A stretch of DNA of 64,000 nt. Source: UKL13-3 sp040387195. GTDB taxonomy: Bacteria > Bacteroidota > Bacteroidia > UKL13-3. Under the pieces are notes generated by a model. It was not told the DNA's origin. It searched no databases and worked only from the letters and a program-made list of their open reading frames with translations. Within the stretch, counting starts at the first letter, position 1. Each line of letters begins with the position of its first letter. Made by a program: the position numbers and the translations under genes. Shown here piece after piece: positions 18,441 to 27,838 of this stretch. The stretch is from NCBI GenBank assembly GCA_040387195.1, contig JAZKEF010000001.1, positions 248,001-312,000 on the forward strand, written 5' to 3'.

Positions 18441-18983
18441 ATGAATAAAAGAATCATGATTATCGTAGCTATTGTATTTGTAGCTGCCATTATGCGTTTG
18501 TTACCTCACGCTCCAAACTTTTCACCTATTGCTGCAATGGCATTGTTTGGCGGGGCATACATAACCAATAGATATTTAGCTGTTATCATTCCACTACTGG
18601 CAATGTTGCTAAGCGATGCCCTGATGGGTTTTAACGGCTGGTACTTTACGGAACAGATTATTGCAGTGTATGGAACATTTGCATTGATTGCCGTTTTAGG
18701 GCTAACCCTACAGGGAAATAAAAGCGCTATCAGAGTTGCCGGTGCTTCCATCAGCGCCTCTGTCATCTTTTTTATCACTACTAATTTTGCTGTTTGGTTG
18801 GGGGGATTTTTCCACAGTCCGGCTTTGTATACTATGAACGGACAAGGTTTGGCTGAATGTTTTACAGCAGGCCTTCCATTTTTTCAAAACAGCCTGATGG
18901 GCGATTTGTTCTACAATACCATATTGTTTGGTGGTTTTTATATTGCCAGCATCAATATTCCGGTATTGCAAAAAGTAAATTAA
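18441..18983 (+). CDS. DUF6580 family membrane protein
   Basis: 180 residues, about five helices. RLLPHAPNFSPIAAMALFGGA near the N-terminus and the late NSLMGDLFYNTILFGGFY are the DUF6580 landmarks. The fold resembles small substrate-binding (S) components of ECF-type vitamin transporters, and in Bacteroidota the gene often sits near vitamin-uptake genes; no such gene or B12 riboswitch is present here. Substrate therefore unassigned. It has its own promoter and terminator, so it is a single-gene unit. Confidence 0.8.
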   Translation: MNKRIMIIVAIVFVAAIMRLLPHAPNFSPIAAMALFGGAYITNRYLAVIIPLLAMLLSDALMGFNGWYFTEQIIAVYGTFALIAVLGLTLQGNKSAIRVAGASISASVIFFITTNFAVWLGGFFHSPALYTMNGQGLAECFTAGLPFFQNSLMGDLFYNTILFGGFYIASINIPVLQKVN

Positions 18984-18995
18984 GCTTTCATACTT

Positions 18996-19039
18996 CACAA
19001 AAAAGCCGGCTCTTCATACAAGGGGCCGGCTTTTTTGTG
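18996..19039 (+). terminator. Strong intrinsic terminator after the DUF6580 gene
   Basis: A perfect 15-bp inverted repeat: CACAAAAAAGCCGGC (18996-19010) and its complement (19025-19039), with a GC core flanked by A-run and T-run so it can work in either direction. Confidence 0.9.
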
Positions 19040-19117
19040 ACTAAACTCCAGATGACCTGCCCTGTTCTGGTACGATTATTTCTTATTTTGCGGTACTGAA
19101 CTTAATTGTTTTCCACT

Positions 19118-19528
19118 ATGGACAGAAAAGAGTTTTTAGCCCTCATCGGCATGGCAACCGGAAGTGTGGTAATGAGTGCCTGCTTGGGATCTTGTAAAAA
19201 AGAGGAGAAATCTCCAAACCTATCCAAGGATTTTACCCTGGACCTTACGCAACCAGCTAATGCTCCGCTCAACAGCAATGGTGGTTTTGTTGTAACTGAC
19301 GGGGTTATTGTGGCCCGCACAACAGCCGGTGCATATATTGCCGTGGCGGCAGCTTGCACACATGAAGGAACCACTCTCAACTTTGATGCTTCCAACAACC
19401 GCTTTCACTGCAGCAAACATGGATCAAACTTCAGCACTGCCGGAGCTGTGCTCAATGGACCGGCTGAAACTGCGCTTCAACAATTCAACACCACACTAAC
19501 CGGAAATCTATTGCGCGTATTCTCGTAA
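19118..19528 (+). CDS. Rieske 2Fe-2S lipoprotein
   Basis: 136 residues from ATG 19118 (MDRKEFLALIG), preferred over the in-frame ATG four codons upstream. The N-terminus is a signal ending in SACLGSC, so it is lipidated. The Rieske cluster ligands are visible as AACTHEG and HCSKHGSNFS (CxH ... CxxH). Rieske domains carry electrons at high potential. This is a short, solitary form with no oxygenase or bc1 subunit nearby; the redox partner is unknown. It is bounded by terminators on both sides. Confidence 0.92.
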   Translation: MDRKEFLALIGMATGSVVMSACLGSCKKEEKSPNLSKDFTLDLTQPANAPLNSNGGFVVTDGVIVARTTAGAYIAVAAACTHEGTTLNFDASNNRFHCSKHGSNFSTAGAVLNGPAETALQQFNTTLTGNLLRVFS

Positions 19529-19532
19529 CAAA

Positions 19533-19562
19533 AAAGGGTGAAACATTGCTGCTTCACCCTTT
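19533..19562. terminator. Bidirectional terminator between convergent genes
   Basis: AAAGGGTGAA (19533-19542) pairs perfectly with TTCACCCTTT (19553-19562) around a 10-nt loop, between the Rieske gene (+) and the M43 gene (-). Confidence 0.82.
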
Positions 19563-19583
19563 CCAATTTCTATTTACCTATTG

Positions 19584-21803
19584 TTAGTTGATCAATACTT
19601 TGGTGCTGAATGAACTGTTACCCACAGCTGTTTTCACAAAGTACAATCCCGATTGCAATCCAAGCTCAGAACGGTTAATGGTAACCATATGTTTACCTGC
19701 CTCCTGTTTACCTGTTTGCAATGTTGCTATTTCTTTTCCAACGATGTCGAATAATTTAATTTCAACGGTATTACCTGATGTTAATTCATAGCTGATATCA
19801 GCTGTGGCATTGAATGGATTCGGTGCAATGCTGAAGTTTACATCTTTTGCAGTTATATCAGACAAACCAGAATTAATACCAATTCTTAAAGCATCCAGGT
19901 AAAAATTATTACCTCCCTGGTATGTAAACGACAATTTAAATTTAACACTGGCCAATTGTGCTGCACTACCTATGTTTGATCCGGTAATACCATCTGCTCT
20001 CCATTGTGTTGGATTGATTGGTGTGTAGTAAGTTGAAGGTTGTACGGGTGCTGCAGTTGTTAATGGATTGGCAGCACCGGGTGAGAATGGGTTGCCCACT
20101 GTATTTTTGCGTTGAACCCATGTTTTACCACAATCGTATGAAACAAGTAATTGCAATCCGTCACGTGAGTCATTGGTATTACCTGCACCTAAATAGTTGG
20201 CTGCAAAAGAGTAGCTATACGCAATGTATGGATTAGCAGATCCGCTCAGATTAAAGGTAGGAGAAACCAATGAATAAGTAAATCCGTAAGTCAGACCTCT
20301 TGTTTCCAGCATCAAACTATTGTTACCATTCACTTTGGCTGTTCCTACACGTTTCCAGGTAGCATTTGATTCGTTTTCAAAATACCATCCATCAGCTTCA
20401 AAAGTATTGGCATAATCCCAATCGGCATTTGCTGCGCCTCCTGAAATACCAGAGAATTCTGACGGAGCCTGTACATAGATGTAATTGTTAACAGCAGTTG
20501 TACCCGAACCGGAAGGTCCTGTGCTGGTTAGCGTAATTGTTTTCCAACCCGGAGTACTGTATGTTATATTGGTAGGATTTTGGATTGTTGATGTAGCCGG
20601 AGTTGCTCCGTCACCAAAATTCCACGACCATGATGTTACAGATGCATTGTAAGAATTGTCTCTGAAGCTAACATTGGCTCCGGTACAAACTGTTTTTCCG
20701 GGAGCGGTCATGTTAAATGAGGCAATTGGCATGTTAGGACATGTAGCTCCATCTGCAGTTCCTGTTTTAATCAGGTTTTCCGGTTGCCATAAATCTCTTC
20801 TGTAACTTTCTAAACAGAAATGCATACGTGCAACTTGTTGCAGGGTAAACATGTTACTTGCACACGGACCTATAAAGTAGTCCATAAAGTTTTCATACTG
20901 ATCCGGTAAATCCGGGTTATCTGAAGAACATGAATTGTAATTAGGAATATTGCAACGGTTACGCAATGGTTCAGTTGTACTTGCAACAAAATAGGTTGTT
21001 GGTGTTTCAGCAATACCATCACCTTCATTATCGCAGCTATCGCCCTGGAACGGGTGGAATAAACCTAACCAGTGGCCAGCTTCGTGTGTTGAGGTAGTAA
21101 CGTTAGGGGTTTGACCCGGTGATGACGTTCCAATGTTTCCGAATTCGTTATGAATAACCATGATACCATCTGTAGCCGCTGAACCTGCTCCTCCCGCAAA
21201 AAACGGAAACTGGGCATATCCTGCAACACCCACTCCCGGACCCCTGTTAATAGAGTTTACAACCCACATGTTAAAATATCTTCTGGTATCCCAGCCACTG
21301 GTCTTTTTCAACTCATCATTACCTTTGGTGGTCATGGGAGTATATACTCTTACGATACCATTGGTGCAGTTACCCATTGGGTCTTTTTTAGCCAGGCGGA
21401 ATTCAATTTGTGCTTCGGCAGCAATATCTTTAAAAAACGAACGTACATTACCTGTATCACTATTTGTTCTGCTGAAACTTTTGTTCAATTGGGAAATTTC
21501 ACTCATAATCTGAGCATCTGAAATATTCTCTGATCCGTTTTGGTGAAACACGTGCACCACAACCGGAATAATGTATTTAGCCGGTGCTGCTTTACCCAAC
21601 CCCTTTTGAACCTTATAGTCGTTAGGGTTATACGTTTTCATGAATTCCTGAAAAGCCTGATTAAACTGGGCTCTTTGGTCAATTAATGCTGAGTTTTCCC
21701 CTGCTGCTTTTTTGTAATGCTCATCTGTACCGCAAACATTTTGCTGTGCAAAGCCTGCAAATCCGGATAATAAAACAGTTACACTCAATAGAAATCTTTT
21801 CAT
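19584..21803 (-). CDS. M43 family zinc metalloprotease with PKD and T9SS domains
   Basis: 739 residues with a signal peptide. The pappalysin-type catalytic motif HEAGHWLGLFHPF appears around residue 230, with DSCDNEGDGIAETP after it, both M43 signatures. A PKD domain follows (about 360-440, with SWSWNFGDG), then a carbohydrate-binding-like segment, then the T9SS type A sorting domain (SIAPNPFNATADISYELT ... GLYFVKTAVG) ending in KVLIN. The protein is exported by T9SS and anchored or released at the surface, likely degrading extracellular protein. A TTG-N19-TATTTTTCG-like promoter lies just upstream on the minus strand. Confidence 0.95.
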   Translation of the reverse strand: MKRFLLSVTVLLSGFAGFAQQNVCGTDEHYKKAAGENSALIDQRAQFNQAFQEFMKTYNPNDYKVQKGLGKAAPAKYIIPVVVHVFHQNGSENISDAQIMSEISQLNKSFSRTNSDTGNVRSFFKDIAAEAQIEFRLAKKDPMGNCTNGIVRVYTPMTTKGNDELKKTSGWDTRRYFNMWVVNSINRGPGVGVAGYAQFPFFAGGAGSAATDGIMVIHNEFGNIGTSSPGQTPNVTTSTHEAGHWLGLFHPFQGDSCDNEGDGIAETPTTYFVASTTEPLRNRCNIPNYNSCSSDNPDLPDQYENFMDYFIGPCASNMFTLQQVARMHFCLESYRRDLWQPENLIKTGTADGATCPNMPIASFNMTAPGKTVCTGANVSFRDNSYNASVTSWSWNFGDGATPATSTIQNPTNITYSTPGWKTITLTSTGPSGSGTTAVNNYIYVQAPSEFSGISGGAANADWDYANTFEADGWYFENESNATWKRVGTAKVNGNNSLMLETRGLTYGFTYSLVSPTFNLSGSANPYIAYSYSFAANYLGAGNTNDSRDGLQLLVSYDCGKTWVQRKNTVGNPFSPGAANPLTTAAPVQPSTYYTPINPTQWRADGITGSNIGSAAQLASVKFKLSFTYQGGNNFYLDALRIGINSGLSDITAKDVNFSIAPNPFNATADISYELTSGNTVEIKLFDIVGKEIATLQTGKQEAGKHMVTINRSELGLQSGLYFVKTAVGNSSFSTKVLIN

Positions 21804-21925
21804 ATATGTAGTAGTTTAATTTTACTTAGTTAAACAACAATCAGTGTTTAGCAACACCAATCATCCTCACTGCGTTGAATTTTGAAAGGCGAAAAATAAT
21901 ACTTTTTTTAGTTAAGACAACCTGA

Positions 21926-22444
21926 TTATTTAATTGGTTGCACTAAGAGTTGATTTCTTGGAACTTCCCATACTTCTAGGTCAAACATTCGTTTCCCGTC
22001 AATTTTTAGCCGTAAGGCCGTGCATACCTGATGAAACCCTTTGATTCCTGCAGCCCCGGGATTAAAGTGCATCAAACCTAACTTTTTGTCCTTCATCACT
22101 TTAAGAATATGGGAATGCCCGCAAACCATTATATCCGGTTTCCCCATAGCAAGTTCCTTTTTAAACTGCGCACTGTATTTTTCGGGGTATCCTCCAATGT
22201 GCAACATACAAACATCAAGTTCTTCTACCCTGAACCGGTTTACCTCGGGCATTTCCATCCGCAACTCTCTCCCATCTATATTTCCCCAAACGGTTCGCAC
22301 CTTTTTAAAGCCGGCAAGTTGTTGAAAGGTTTCCAGATCCCCCCAATCGCCTGCATGCCATATTTCATCACACTGTTCAAAAAAGGTAAACAAGGCCTGC
22401 GGAATAAATCCATGCGTATCGGATAAAATGCCAACTTTAATCAT
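21926..22444 (-). CDS. Metallophosphoesterase, YfcE/MJ0936-type
   Basis: 172 residues. The calcineurin-like metal ligands read in order: GILSDTHG, HAGDWGD, WGNIDG, CGHSHI and NPGAAG. Such proteins hydrolyse phosphodiesters with Mn or Ni; the natural substrate is usually unknown. Cytosolic. It is divergent from the rhomboid gene with only 23 nt between start codons. Confidence 0.92.
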   Translation of the reverse strand: MIKVGILSDTHGFIPQALFTFFEQCDEIWHAGDWGDLETFQQLAGFKKVRTVWGNIDGRELRMEMPEVNRFRVEELDVCMLHIGGYPEKYSAQFKKELAMGKPDIMVCGHSHILKVMKDKKLGLMHFNPGAAGIKGFHQVCTALRLKIDGKRMFDLEVWEVPRNQLLVQPIK

Positions 22445-22467
22445 ATTTGCTGCTCACAAGTATACGC

Positions 22468-23070
22468 ATGACTCTATATATTATCATTATCACTTCTATT
22501 GTAAGTTTAATCGCTTTTTCCAAACAATCCATGATAGACCAGTTTGTGTTTTCTCCTTACATGGTTAAACACCATAAACAGTGGTATCGTTACGTTACCT
22601 GCGGATTGCTGCATGGAGATTTGTTTCACTTGTTTGTAAACATGTTTGTGTTATACTCCTTTGGCAATGCCGTTGAAATATATTACAGTTATGCATTCGG
22701 ACTCAATGGCTGGATGGTGTACTTGCTATTGTATGTTTCCTCCATTTTTGCAGCCAATGTTTCAACCTACTCCAAACATCAGCACGATCCCGGTTACCGT
22801 TCACTGGGGGCTTCGGGAGCTGTTTCTGCGGTAGTGTTCACTTCGATTTTATTCGACCCCTTCCGGAAAATCTATTTATACGGAATCATTGGACTGCCGG
22901 GGATTTTACTTGGGATCATTTATTTAGGCTACTCGTATTATATGGGTAAAAAAGATGCAACAGACAATATTAACCATGATGCACATTTATACGGAGCCAT
23001 TTATGGAATTGTATTTACACTGTTCTTAAAACCCGGAATTTTTATGGTCTTTATCAACCAGCTGTTTTAA
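22468..23070 (+). CDS. Rhomboid family intramembrane serine protease
   Basis: 200 residues from ATG 22468; the frame opens at TTG 22447, which is 3 nt from the divergent gene. About six membrane helices. The catalytic dyad is visible: serine in SLGASGAVSAVVF (GxSG, here GASG) and histidine in NHDAHLYGAIYG (last helix); HGDLFHLFVNM matches the first-helix motif. It cleaves single-pass membrane proteins. No substrate hint nearby. Confidence 0.92.
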   Translation: MTLYIIIITSIVSLIAFSKQSMIDQFVFSPYMVKHHKQWYRYVTCGLLHGDLFHLFVNMFVLYSFGNAVEIYYSYAFGLNGWMVYLLLYVSSIFAANVSTYSKHQHDPGYRSLGASGAVSAVVFTSILFDPFRKIYLYGIIGLPGILLGIIYLGYSYYMGKKDATDNINHDAHLYGAIYGIVFTLFLKPGIFMVFINQLF

Positions 23071-23186
23071 AAAAGTACCGTTATACCGTACATCCGGAAA
23101 ATGTCAGCGATTTTCACTGATTAAAAATAAGGCTTGAGCAAAACGTAATCTCTGTACTCAGAGATTACCGGGTTAGCACATTCTCC

Positions 23187-23813
23187 CTAAAAAAACAATC
23201 CGAAACGGATATCGTATGGGGTTGGTCTGAACGAACGGTCGAAAGCCGCAGGATTCGGATCTCGGTCGCGCCATAACACATCATACAACAACATGATATA
23301 AGCACCCGAACCTTTCTTCCCAAACGACTGGTTGATACCTCCACCAAGGTATAAGGCATTGGTCCAAATCCTTTTTTCAGCACCGTTTAAATTGTGGGAG
23401 GTAAAATTCATGGGCTGGTATTCGGCATGGGCAAACAGTGGTCCGAACAATGTGTGGCGGCCAAAAAGGTTCAATCCGTAAATATTGTCACTGAAAGTTA
23501 TTTTTTGACCACTTGCATAAATATATTCCTGTTTCCAGTAAATGTAGGTAAACCCTCCTCCGGCAATAAACTTATTTGTTACCATATACCCCACCATCGG
23601 CTGCACGTATACTTGGGAATACTGGCTTCCAAACGACAGCCAGAAATTTCCGCCAAACAATAATCTTTCCTTAAATGTCTTTTGTTCATATGAACGGGCC
23701 TCATCTTCCCTGGCCTGTTTATCTGAATCCATTTGTTTCATGCGCCTTTGAGCCCATGCGGGTGTTGCTAGAACCAAAAGAAAGGAAAGGGATAGGAAAA
23801 GGTATTTGTTCAT
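23187..23813 (-). CDS. Hypothetical outer-membrane beta-barrel protein
   Basis: 208 residues with a signal peptide (LSLSFLLVLATPAWAQ), then a charged segment, then alternating aromatic strands (GGNFWLSFGSQYSQVYVQP, MVGYMVTNKF, GGGFTYIYWKQ) ending in DIRFGLFF, a terminal-Phe barrel signature. I recognise no named family; such proteins are common in Bacteroidota. A 123-nt spacer lies between its start and serC. Confidence 0.7.
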   Translation of the reverse strand: MNKYLFLSLSFLLVLATPAWAQRRMKQMDSDKQAREDEARSYEQKTFKERLLFGGNFWLSFGSQYSQVYVQPMVGYMVTNKFIAGGGFTYIYWKQEYIYASGQKITFSDNIYGLNLFGRHTLFGPLFAHAEYQPMNFTSHNLNGAEKRIWTNALYLGGGINQSFGKKGSGAYIMLLYDVLWRDRDPNPAAFDRSFRPTPYDIRFGLFF

Positions 23814-23937
23814 GTTAACAAGTAGACAAAAAGGCTGAGTAGTTAGTTGCGTTTATGTTGGAAACAAATTTATGGAATAATTGGTGATTTCAGCTTTTAA
23901 AGATTTATTTCGCATTGCTTTTTAAAATCAACCAACT

Positions 23938-25032
23938 ATGAGCAAAATTCACAATTTTTCGGCCGGACCGGCTATCCTTCCCCAATCAGCAATTGATGCA
24001 TCTGTTGAAGCATTACAAAACTTTGCGGGAACTGGTTTATCTTTAATCGAAGTTTCACACCGAAGCAAGGAGTATGAGGCTGTTGTTGCCGAAGCTACCC
24101 AACTGGTTAAAGATATTTTGCAATTGGGCGATGACTATGCTGTAATCTTTTTGCAGGGAGGTGCAAGCTTACAGTTTGATATGATTCCGATGAACTGGCT
24201 GGGTGAAGGCGAAACTGCAGTGTATACCAATACCGGTGTATGGGCAAGCCGTGCGGTAAAAGAAGCAAAAATATTCGGAAACGTAAATGTGATAGCTTCA
24301 AGTGAAGACACTAACTTTAATTATATTCCAAAGGATTTTACCATTCCTGCTGATGCAAAATATTTTCACTGCACCAGTAATAATACTATTTACGGAACGG
24401 AGATGTTTTCCTTCCCCAACACAAATGGTGTTCCGTTGATCTGTGACATGAGTTCCGATATTTTCAGTCGCCCGTTTGATGCCAAACAGTTCGATATGAT
24501 TTATGCAGGTGCACAAAAAAACATGGGGCCTGCAGGAACAACATTGGTTATTCTAAAAAAATCATTCTTGGAAAAACGGGTAACCAAAAAATTACCTACC
24601 ATGCTGGACTATTCAGTACACATCGAAAACGGAAGTATGTACAATACTCCGAGTGTGTTTGCCATTTTTGTATGTATGCATACCCTGCGCTGGATCAAAT
24701 CAATCGGACTGGAAGCAATGGAAGTGCGCAACAAGGGCAAAGCAGATTTACTGTATGCCGAAATTGACCGCAACAGTTTATTTGAAGGTACTGTTGCCGT
24801 TGAAGACCGCAGCCGCATGAATGTAAACTTTGTATTAACCAATAAGGAATACGAAGCTGAGTTTCTTAAATTCTGTGAAAACAAAAACCTGAGCGGACTA
24901 AAGGGACACCGTTCTGTGGGTGGCTTACGCGCAAGTTTATACAATGCATTGGAAATAGACAGCGTACAGGCGCTTGTTGATGCGATGAAGGAGTTTGAAG
25001 GAATCAAGAGTAATGTGCAGGTGAATGGTTAA
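23938..25032 (+). CDS. serC: Phosphoserine aminotransferase
   Basis: 364 residues. It converts 3-phosphohydroxypyruvate to phosphoserine with PLP. N-terminal MSKIHNFSAGPAILP is canonical; the PLP-lysine region is YAGAQKNMGPAG (about 200); the C-terminus has GLKGHRSVGGLRASLYNA. A -7-like TTATTTCG at 23905-23912 lies 21 nt after a TTG. serC is followed by the S23 gene and then serA, so the usual serC-serA pair is interrupted. Confidence 0.97.
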   Translation: MSKIHNFSAGPAILPQSAIDASVEALQNFAGTGLSLIEVSHRSKEYEAVVAEATQLVKDILQLGDDYAVIFLQGGASLQFDMIPMNWLGEGETAVYTNTGVWASRAVKEAKIFGNVNVIASSEDTNFNYIPKDFTIPADAKYFHCTSNNTIYGTEMFSFPNTNGVPLICDMSSDIFSRPFDAKQFDMIYAGAQKNMGPAGTTLVILKKSFLEKRVTKKLPTMLDYSVHIENGSMYNTPSVFAIFVCMHTLRWIKSIGLEAMEVRNKGKADLLYAEIDRNSLFEGTVAVEDRSRMNVNFVLTNKEYEAEFLKFCENKNLSGLKGHRSVGGLRASLYNALEIDSVQALVDAMKEFEGIKSNVQVNG

Positions 25033-25061
25033 TAAGGTTGATAAAGTGATTGGTTAATAGT
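25028..25061. repeat. TTAATAAG-type word block, left of the S23 gene
   Basis: Contains GGTTAATAAGGTTGATAA and GTGATTGGTTAATAG. The reverse complement of the block at 25482-25525 contains GTTAATAAGGTGATTGG and GTTGATAAGG, so the two blocks bracket the S23 gene as imperfect inverted copies built from shared words. Confidence 0.6.
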
Positions 25062-25436
25062 ATGTATTCTTCATTTATGGATCTAGAGGTTTGGAAAGAA
25101 TCTCGAAAACTCAGACAAATGATTTCTGACCTTTCAAAAAAATTCCCATCTGAGGAAAAATATAGGTTAACCGATCAAATCCTTCGTTCATCAAAATCAC
25201 CTTGTTCAAATATCTCTGAGGGACATGGTCGTTATCATTACCAAGAGAATATTCAGTTTTGCAGAATAGCAAGAGGATCCGTTAGTGAAACACATAATCA
25301 CTTAACAGATGCATTGGATCAGAAATTCATTACGAACGATGAATATGAATCTCATGTTATCCAAATCAACAGTTGTATTCGACTTATAAATGGCTACATC
25401 AATTACCTTGAAAAACAAAAGACTAAAGATAAATAG
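25062..25436 (+). CDS. Four-helix-bundle protein (23S rRNA intervening-sequence protein, S23 type)
   Basis: 124 residues from ATG 25062; the frame could open at TTG 25050 or at the internal ATG 25077. The pattern LEVWKESRKLRQMISDLSKKFP, then LTDQILRSSKSPCSNISEG, matches the S23/IVP family (VWq.a..L...iy.lt..FP, Lt.QirRa..Si..NIAEG), with the SNISEGHGR signature. The family is named after ORFs in Leptospira rRNA intervening sequences and is related to the Avd proteins of diversity-generating retroelements, but solitary copies such as this have no known role. No reverse transcriptase is nearby. It is inserted between serC and serA and flanked by inverted word blocks. Confidence 0.9.
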   Translation: MYSSFMDLEVWKESRKLRQMISDLSKKFPSEEKYRLTDQILRSSKSPCSNISEGHGRYHYQENIQFCRIARGSVSETHNHLTDALDQKFITNDEYESHVIQINSCIRLINGYINYLEKQKTKDK

Positions 25437-25481
25437 ATTCAAATTTACTTATTAATCAGATAACAATACTCATCAATAACT

Positions 25482-25525
25482 CCATTACCTTATCAACCAA
25501 TCACCTTATTAACTAATCACCAATA
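25482..25525. repeat. TTAATAAG-type word block, right of the S23 gene
   Basis: Reads CCATTACCTTATCAACC then AATCACCTTATTAACTAATC, immediately before the serA start; it is in the inverted sense relative to 25028-25061. The stretch 25437-25481 continues in a similar AT-rich style. Confidence 0.6.
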
Positions 25526-26491
25526 ATGACAAAAATATTAGCTAACGATGGCATTGACGCCAATGGAAAAAAGATTTTAGAAGCAGCAGGATTTACGGTT
25601 GATACTGCTAAAATTCCACAGGAAAAATTAGCCACTGAACTGAACAACTATGATGCAATACTGGTGCGCAGTGCAACAAAGGTGCGCAAGGACCTGATTG
25701 ATGCCTGCCCTAATCTGAAACTGATTGGACGCGGTGGTGTGGGTATGGACAATATTGATGTTGGATATGCTAAAAACAAAGGCATTGCTGTTATCAATAC
25801 ACCTGCTTCCTCTTCCGTATCTGTTGCGGAACTTGTGTTTGCACATATTTTCTCCGGTTCACGTTTTATCCAAATTACCAACCGTGTGATGCCTTCAAAA
25901 GGAAACGAAGAATTTGGTAACCTTAAAAAAGTAGCCAGCAACGGAATTGAACTGCAAGGCAAAACAATGGGCGTATATGGTTTCGGGCGTATCGGTCAGG
26001 AAGTGGCTAAAATTGCGATAGGTTTGGGAATGAATGTGCTTGCATTTGACCCTTACGTGGAAAAGCTTGACCTGATCGTTAATCTTCCTGCTCTTGGAGA
26101 AAACTCACGGATTAAAGTAAACATCAAAACTGTGACTGAAGAATCCGTGATTGCAAACTCCGATTTTATCACATTCCATGTTCCGTTTAACGAAGGTGAT
26201 AAAGCCATCATTGACGCAGCCAAGATGACTAAGATGAAAAAAGGTGTGGGATTGGTAAACTGTTCGCGCGGTGGTGTAATCAGCGAAGCAGATTTGCTGG
26301 CCAACCTGAACAGCGGACATGTGGCTTTTGCCGGACTGGATGTGTTTGAAAAAGAACCACCGGTAAACATGGATATTTTACAACACGACCACGTGAGCTT
26401 GAGTCCGCATATTGGAGGCAGCACACTTGAAGCACAAAATCGCATCGGCATAGAGCTTGCCGAAAAAGTAATCGAATTTTTCAAGAAATAA
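25526..26491 (+). CDS. serA: D-3-phosphoglycerate dehydrogenase (short form)
   Basis: 321 residues. It oxidises 3-phosphoglycerate to 3-phosphohydroxypyruvate with NAD, the step before SerC. Visible: GRGGVGMDNIDV, nucleotide-binding GVYGFGRIGQEVA, NCSRGGV with the catalytic arginine region, and SPHIGGST with the catalytic histidine. No C-terminal ACT or intervening domain, so serine feedback through ACT is not expected; the short form is usual in Bacteroidota. The assignment as SerA rather than another 2-hydroxyacid dehydrogenase rests on the serC and DUF1015 neighbours. Confidence 0.93.
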   Translation: MTKILANDGIDANGKKILEAAGFTVDTAKIPQEKLATELNNYDAILVRSATKVRKDLIDACPNLKLIGRGGVGMDNIDVGYAKNKGIAVINTPASSSVSVAELVFAHIFSGSRFIQITNRVMPSKGNEEFGNLKKVASNGIELQGKTMGVYGFGRIGQEVAKIAIGLGMNVLAFDPYVEKLDLIVNLPALGENSRIKVNIKTVTEESVIANSDFITFHVPFNEGDKAIIDAAKMTKMKKGVGLVNCSRGGVISEADLLANLNSGHVAFAGLDVFEKEPPVNMDILQHDHVSLSPHIGGSTLEAQNRIGIELAEKVIEFFKK

Positions 26492-26563
26492 ATACGTTCA
26501 TAGATTATGGTTCATAGGCAATGAAAACCCTGAACCATGAACTGTGATCTATAAACTATATTT

Positions 26564-27808
26564 ATGGCCATTGTTAAACCATTTAAAGCCCTTCGTCCCT
26601 CGCGTGAAAACGTTGCCCATGTATCGGCACCTTCGTATGATTCGGGTAACAGGGAAAAATCCTACAATGAACTGGATAGCAATCCGCATTCGTATTTGCA
26701 TGTAGTAAAACCATATCTGCACTATAAAGGAGAAAAAAAAAATCCGGAAAAACATTTTCCATTAGGATTAAAATACCTGGAAGAGTTTAAGCAAAAAGGA
26801 TGGTTGGTAAAAGATGTTGCCGACTCCTATTACGTGTACCGTGTAATTAAAGGAAGCAACGCTTATACCGGAATTATTGCCGCTGCGAGTGTGGATGATT
26901 ATAACAACAACCATATCCTTAAACACGAAAACACGTTAACGGAAAAGCAGAATGAACTGGCCGATCATATCAAATGGTTTAAACAATTGGGAAACCCGGT
27001 ACTCCTCACCTATCCTGATGCACCTAACATTGAAAAGGTGATTGACCATTATACCGAAAACCATATTCCCGAATATAACTTTATCAGTGCCGACCAGTTG
27101 AAGCATAACCTATGGGTGGTGAGCCAACCGGAGGATGTAGACTTAATTCGTAAAGAGTTTGAAAACATTTCAAAATTATACATTGCCGATGGACATCATC
27201 GCAGCGCAGGATCTGCTGCATACTGCGAATATGAACGTACCGCCAATCCATTGCATGATGGAACAGAAGCATTCAATTTTTTCCCTGTTTGTTTAATTCC
27301 ATTCTCCAAACTGCACATCTTTGAATACCATCGTTTGGTGAAAGATTCCATGGTCAATCAACCTGACTTTCTGGAAAAGATAGCTGCATACTTTGATGTG
27401 ATTCCAAGCGGACATCTTCCCGTGCAACCACTCAAACCTAAAGAGTTTGGTTTATACTTCAACAAAAGTGCCTACTTGTTAAAACTCAAAACGGAGTTTG
27501 CAGTAACCCTCAGCGGAACGCTCGACAAACTGGATGTAAGCATCGTGGAGGAATATATCCTCAAGCGGATCTTCAGCATCAACGACAGCAAAACAGATAA
27601 ACGTATCGCTTTTATGGATGGCACCAAAGGAATCGGAACACTACAGGAAACTGTTGACAGTAATGATTGCGATCTGGCCATTACACTTTACCAAACAAGT
27701 ATTGAAGAAGTGAAGGAAGTGGCCGAGAAGAATTTAATTATGCCACCAAAGTCAACATGGATAGAGCCAAAGTTGAGAACCGGGTTGGTGATTTATGAAA
27801 CGGTTTAA
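26564..27808 (+). CDS. DUF1015 family protein
   Basis: 414 residues. The N-terminal VKPFKALRPSRENVAHVSAPSYD and the central YIADGHHRSAGSAAYCE are the DUF1015 hallmarks. The gene follows serA in many Bacteroidota and Firmicutes genomes, which ties it to serine metabolism, but the reaction is not established. Cytosolic. It lies 72 nt after serA, in a spacer with partial inverted words (TTCATAG...CTATAAAC). Confidence 0.88.
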   Translation: MAIVKPFKALRPSRENVAHVSAPSYDSGNREKSYNELDSNPHSYLHVVKPYLHYKGEKKNPEKHFPLGLKYLEEFKQKGWLVKDVADSYYVYRVIKGSNAYTGIIAAASVDDYNNNHILKHENTLTEKQNELADHIKWFKQLGNPVLLTYPDAPNIEKVIDHYTENHIPEYNFISADQLKHNLWVVSQPEDVDLIRKEFENISKLYIADGHHRSAGSAAYCEYERTANPLHDGTEAFNFFPVCLIPFSKLHIFEYHRLVKDSMVNQPDFLEKIAAYFDVIPSGHLPVQPLKPKEFGLYFNKSAYLLKLKTEFAVTLSGTLDKLDVSIVEEYILKRIFSINDSKTDKRIAFMDGTKGIGTLQETVDSNDCDLAITLYQTSIEEVKEVAEKNLIMPPKSTWIEPKLRTGLVIYETV

Positions 27809-27838
27809 TTGAAACCGTAATCATTAAGATCCTAAGTT

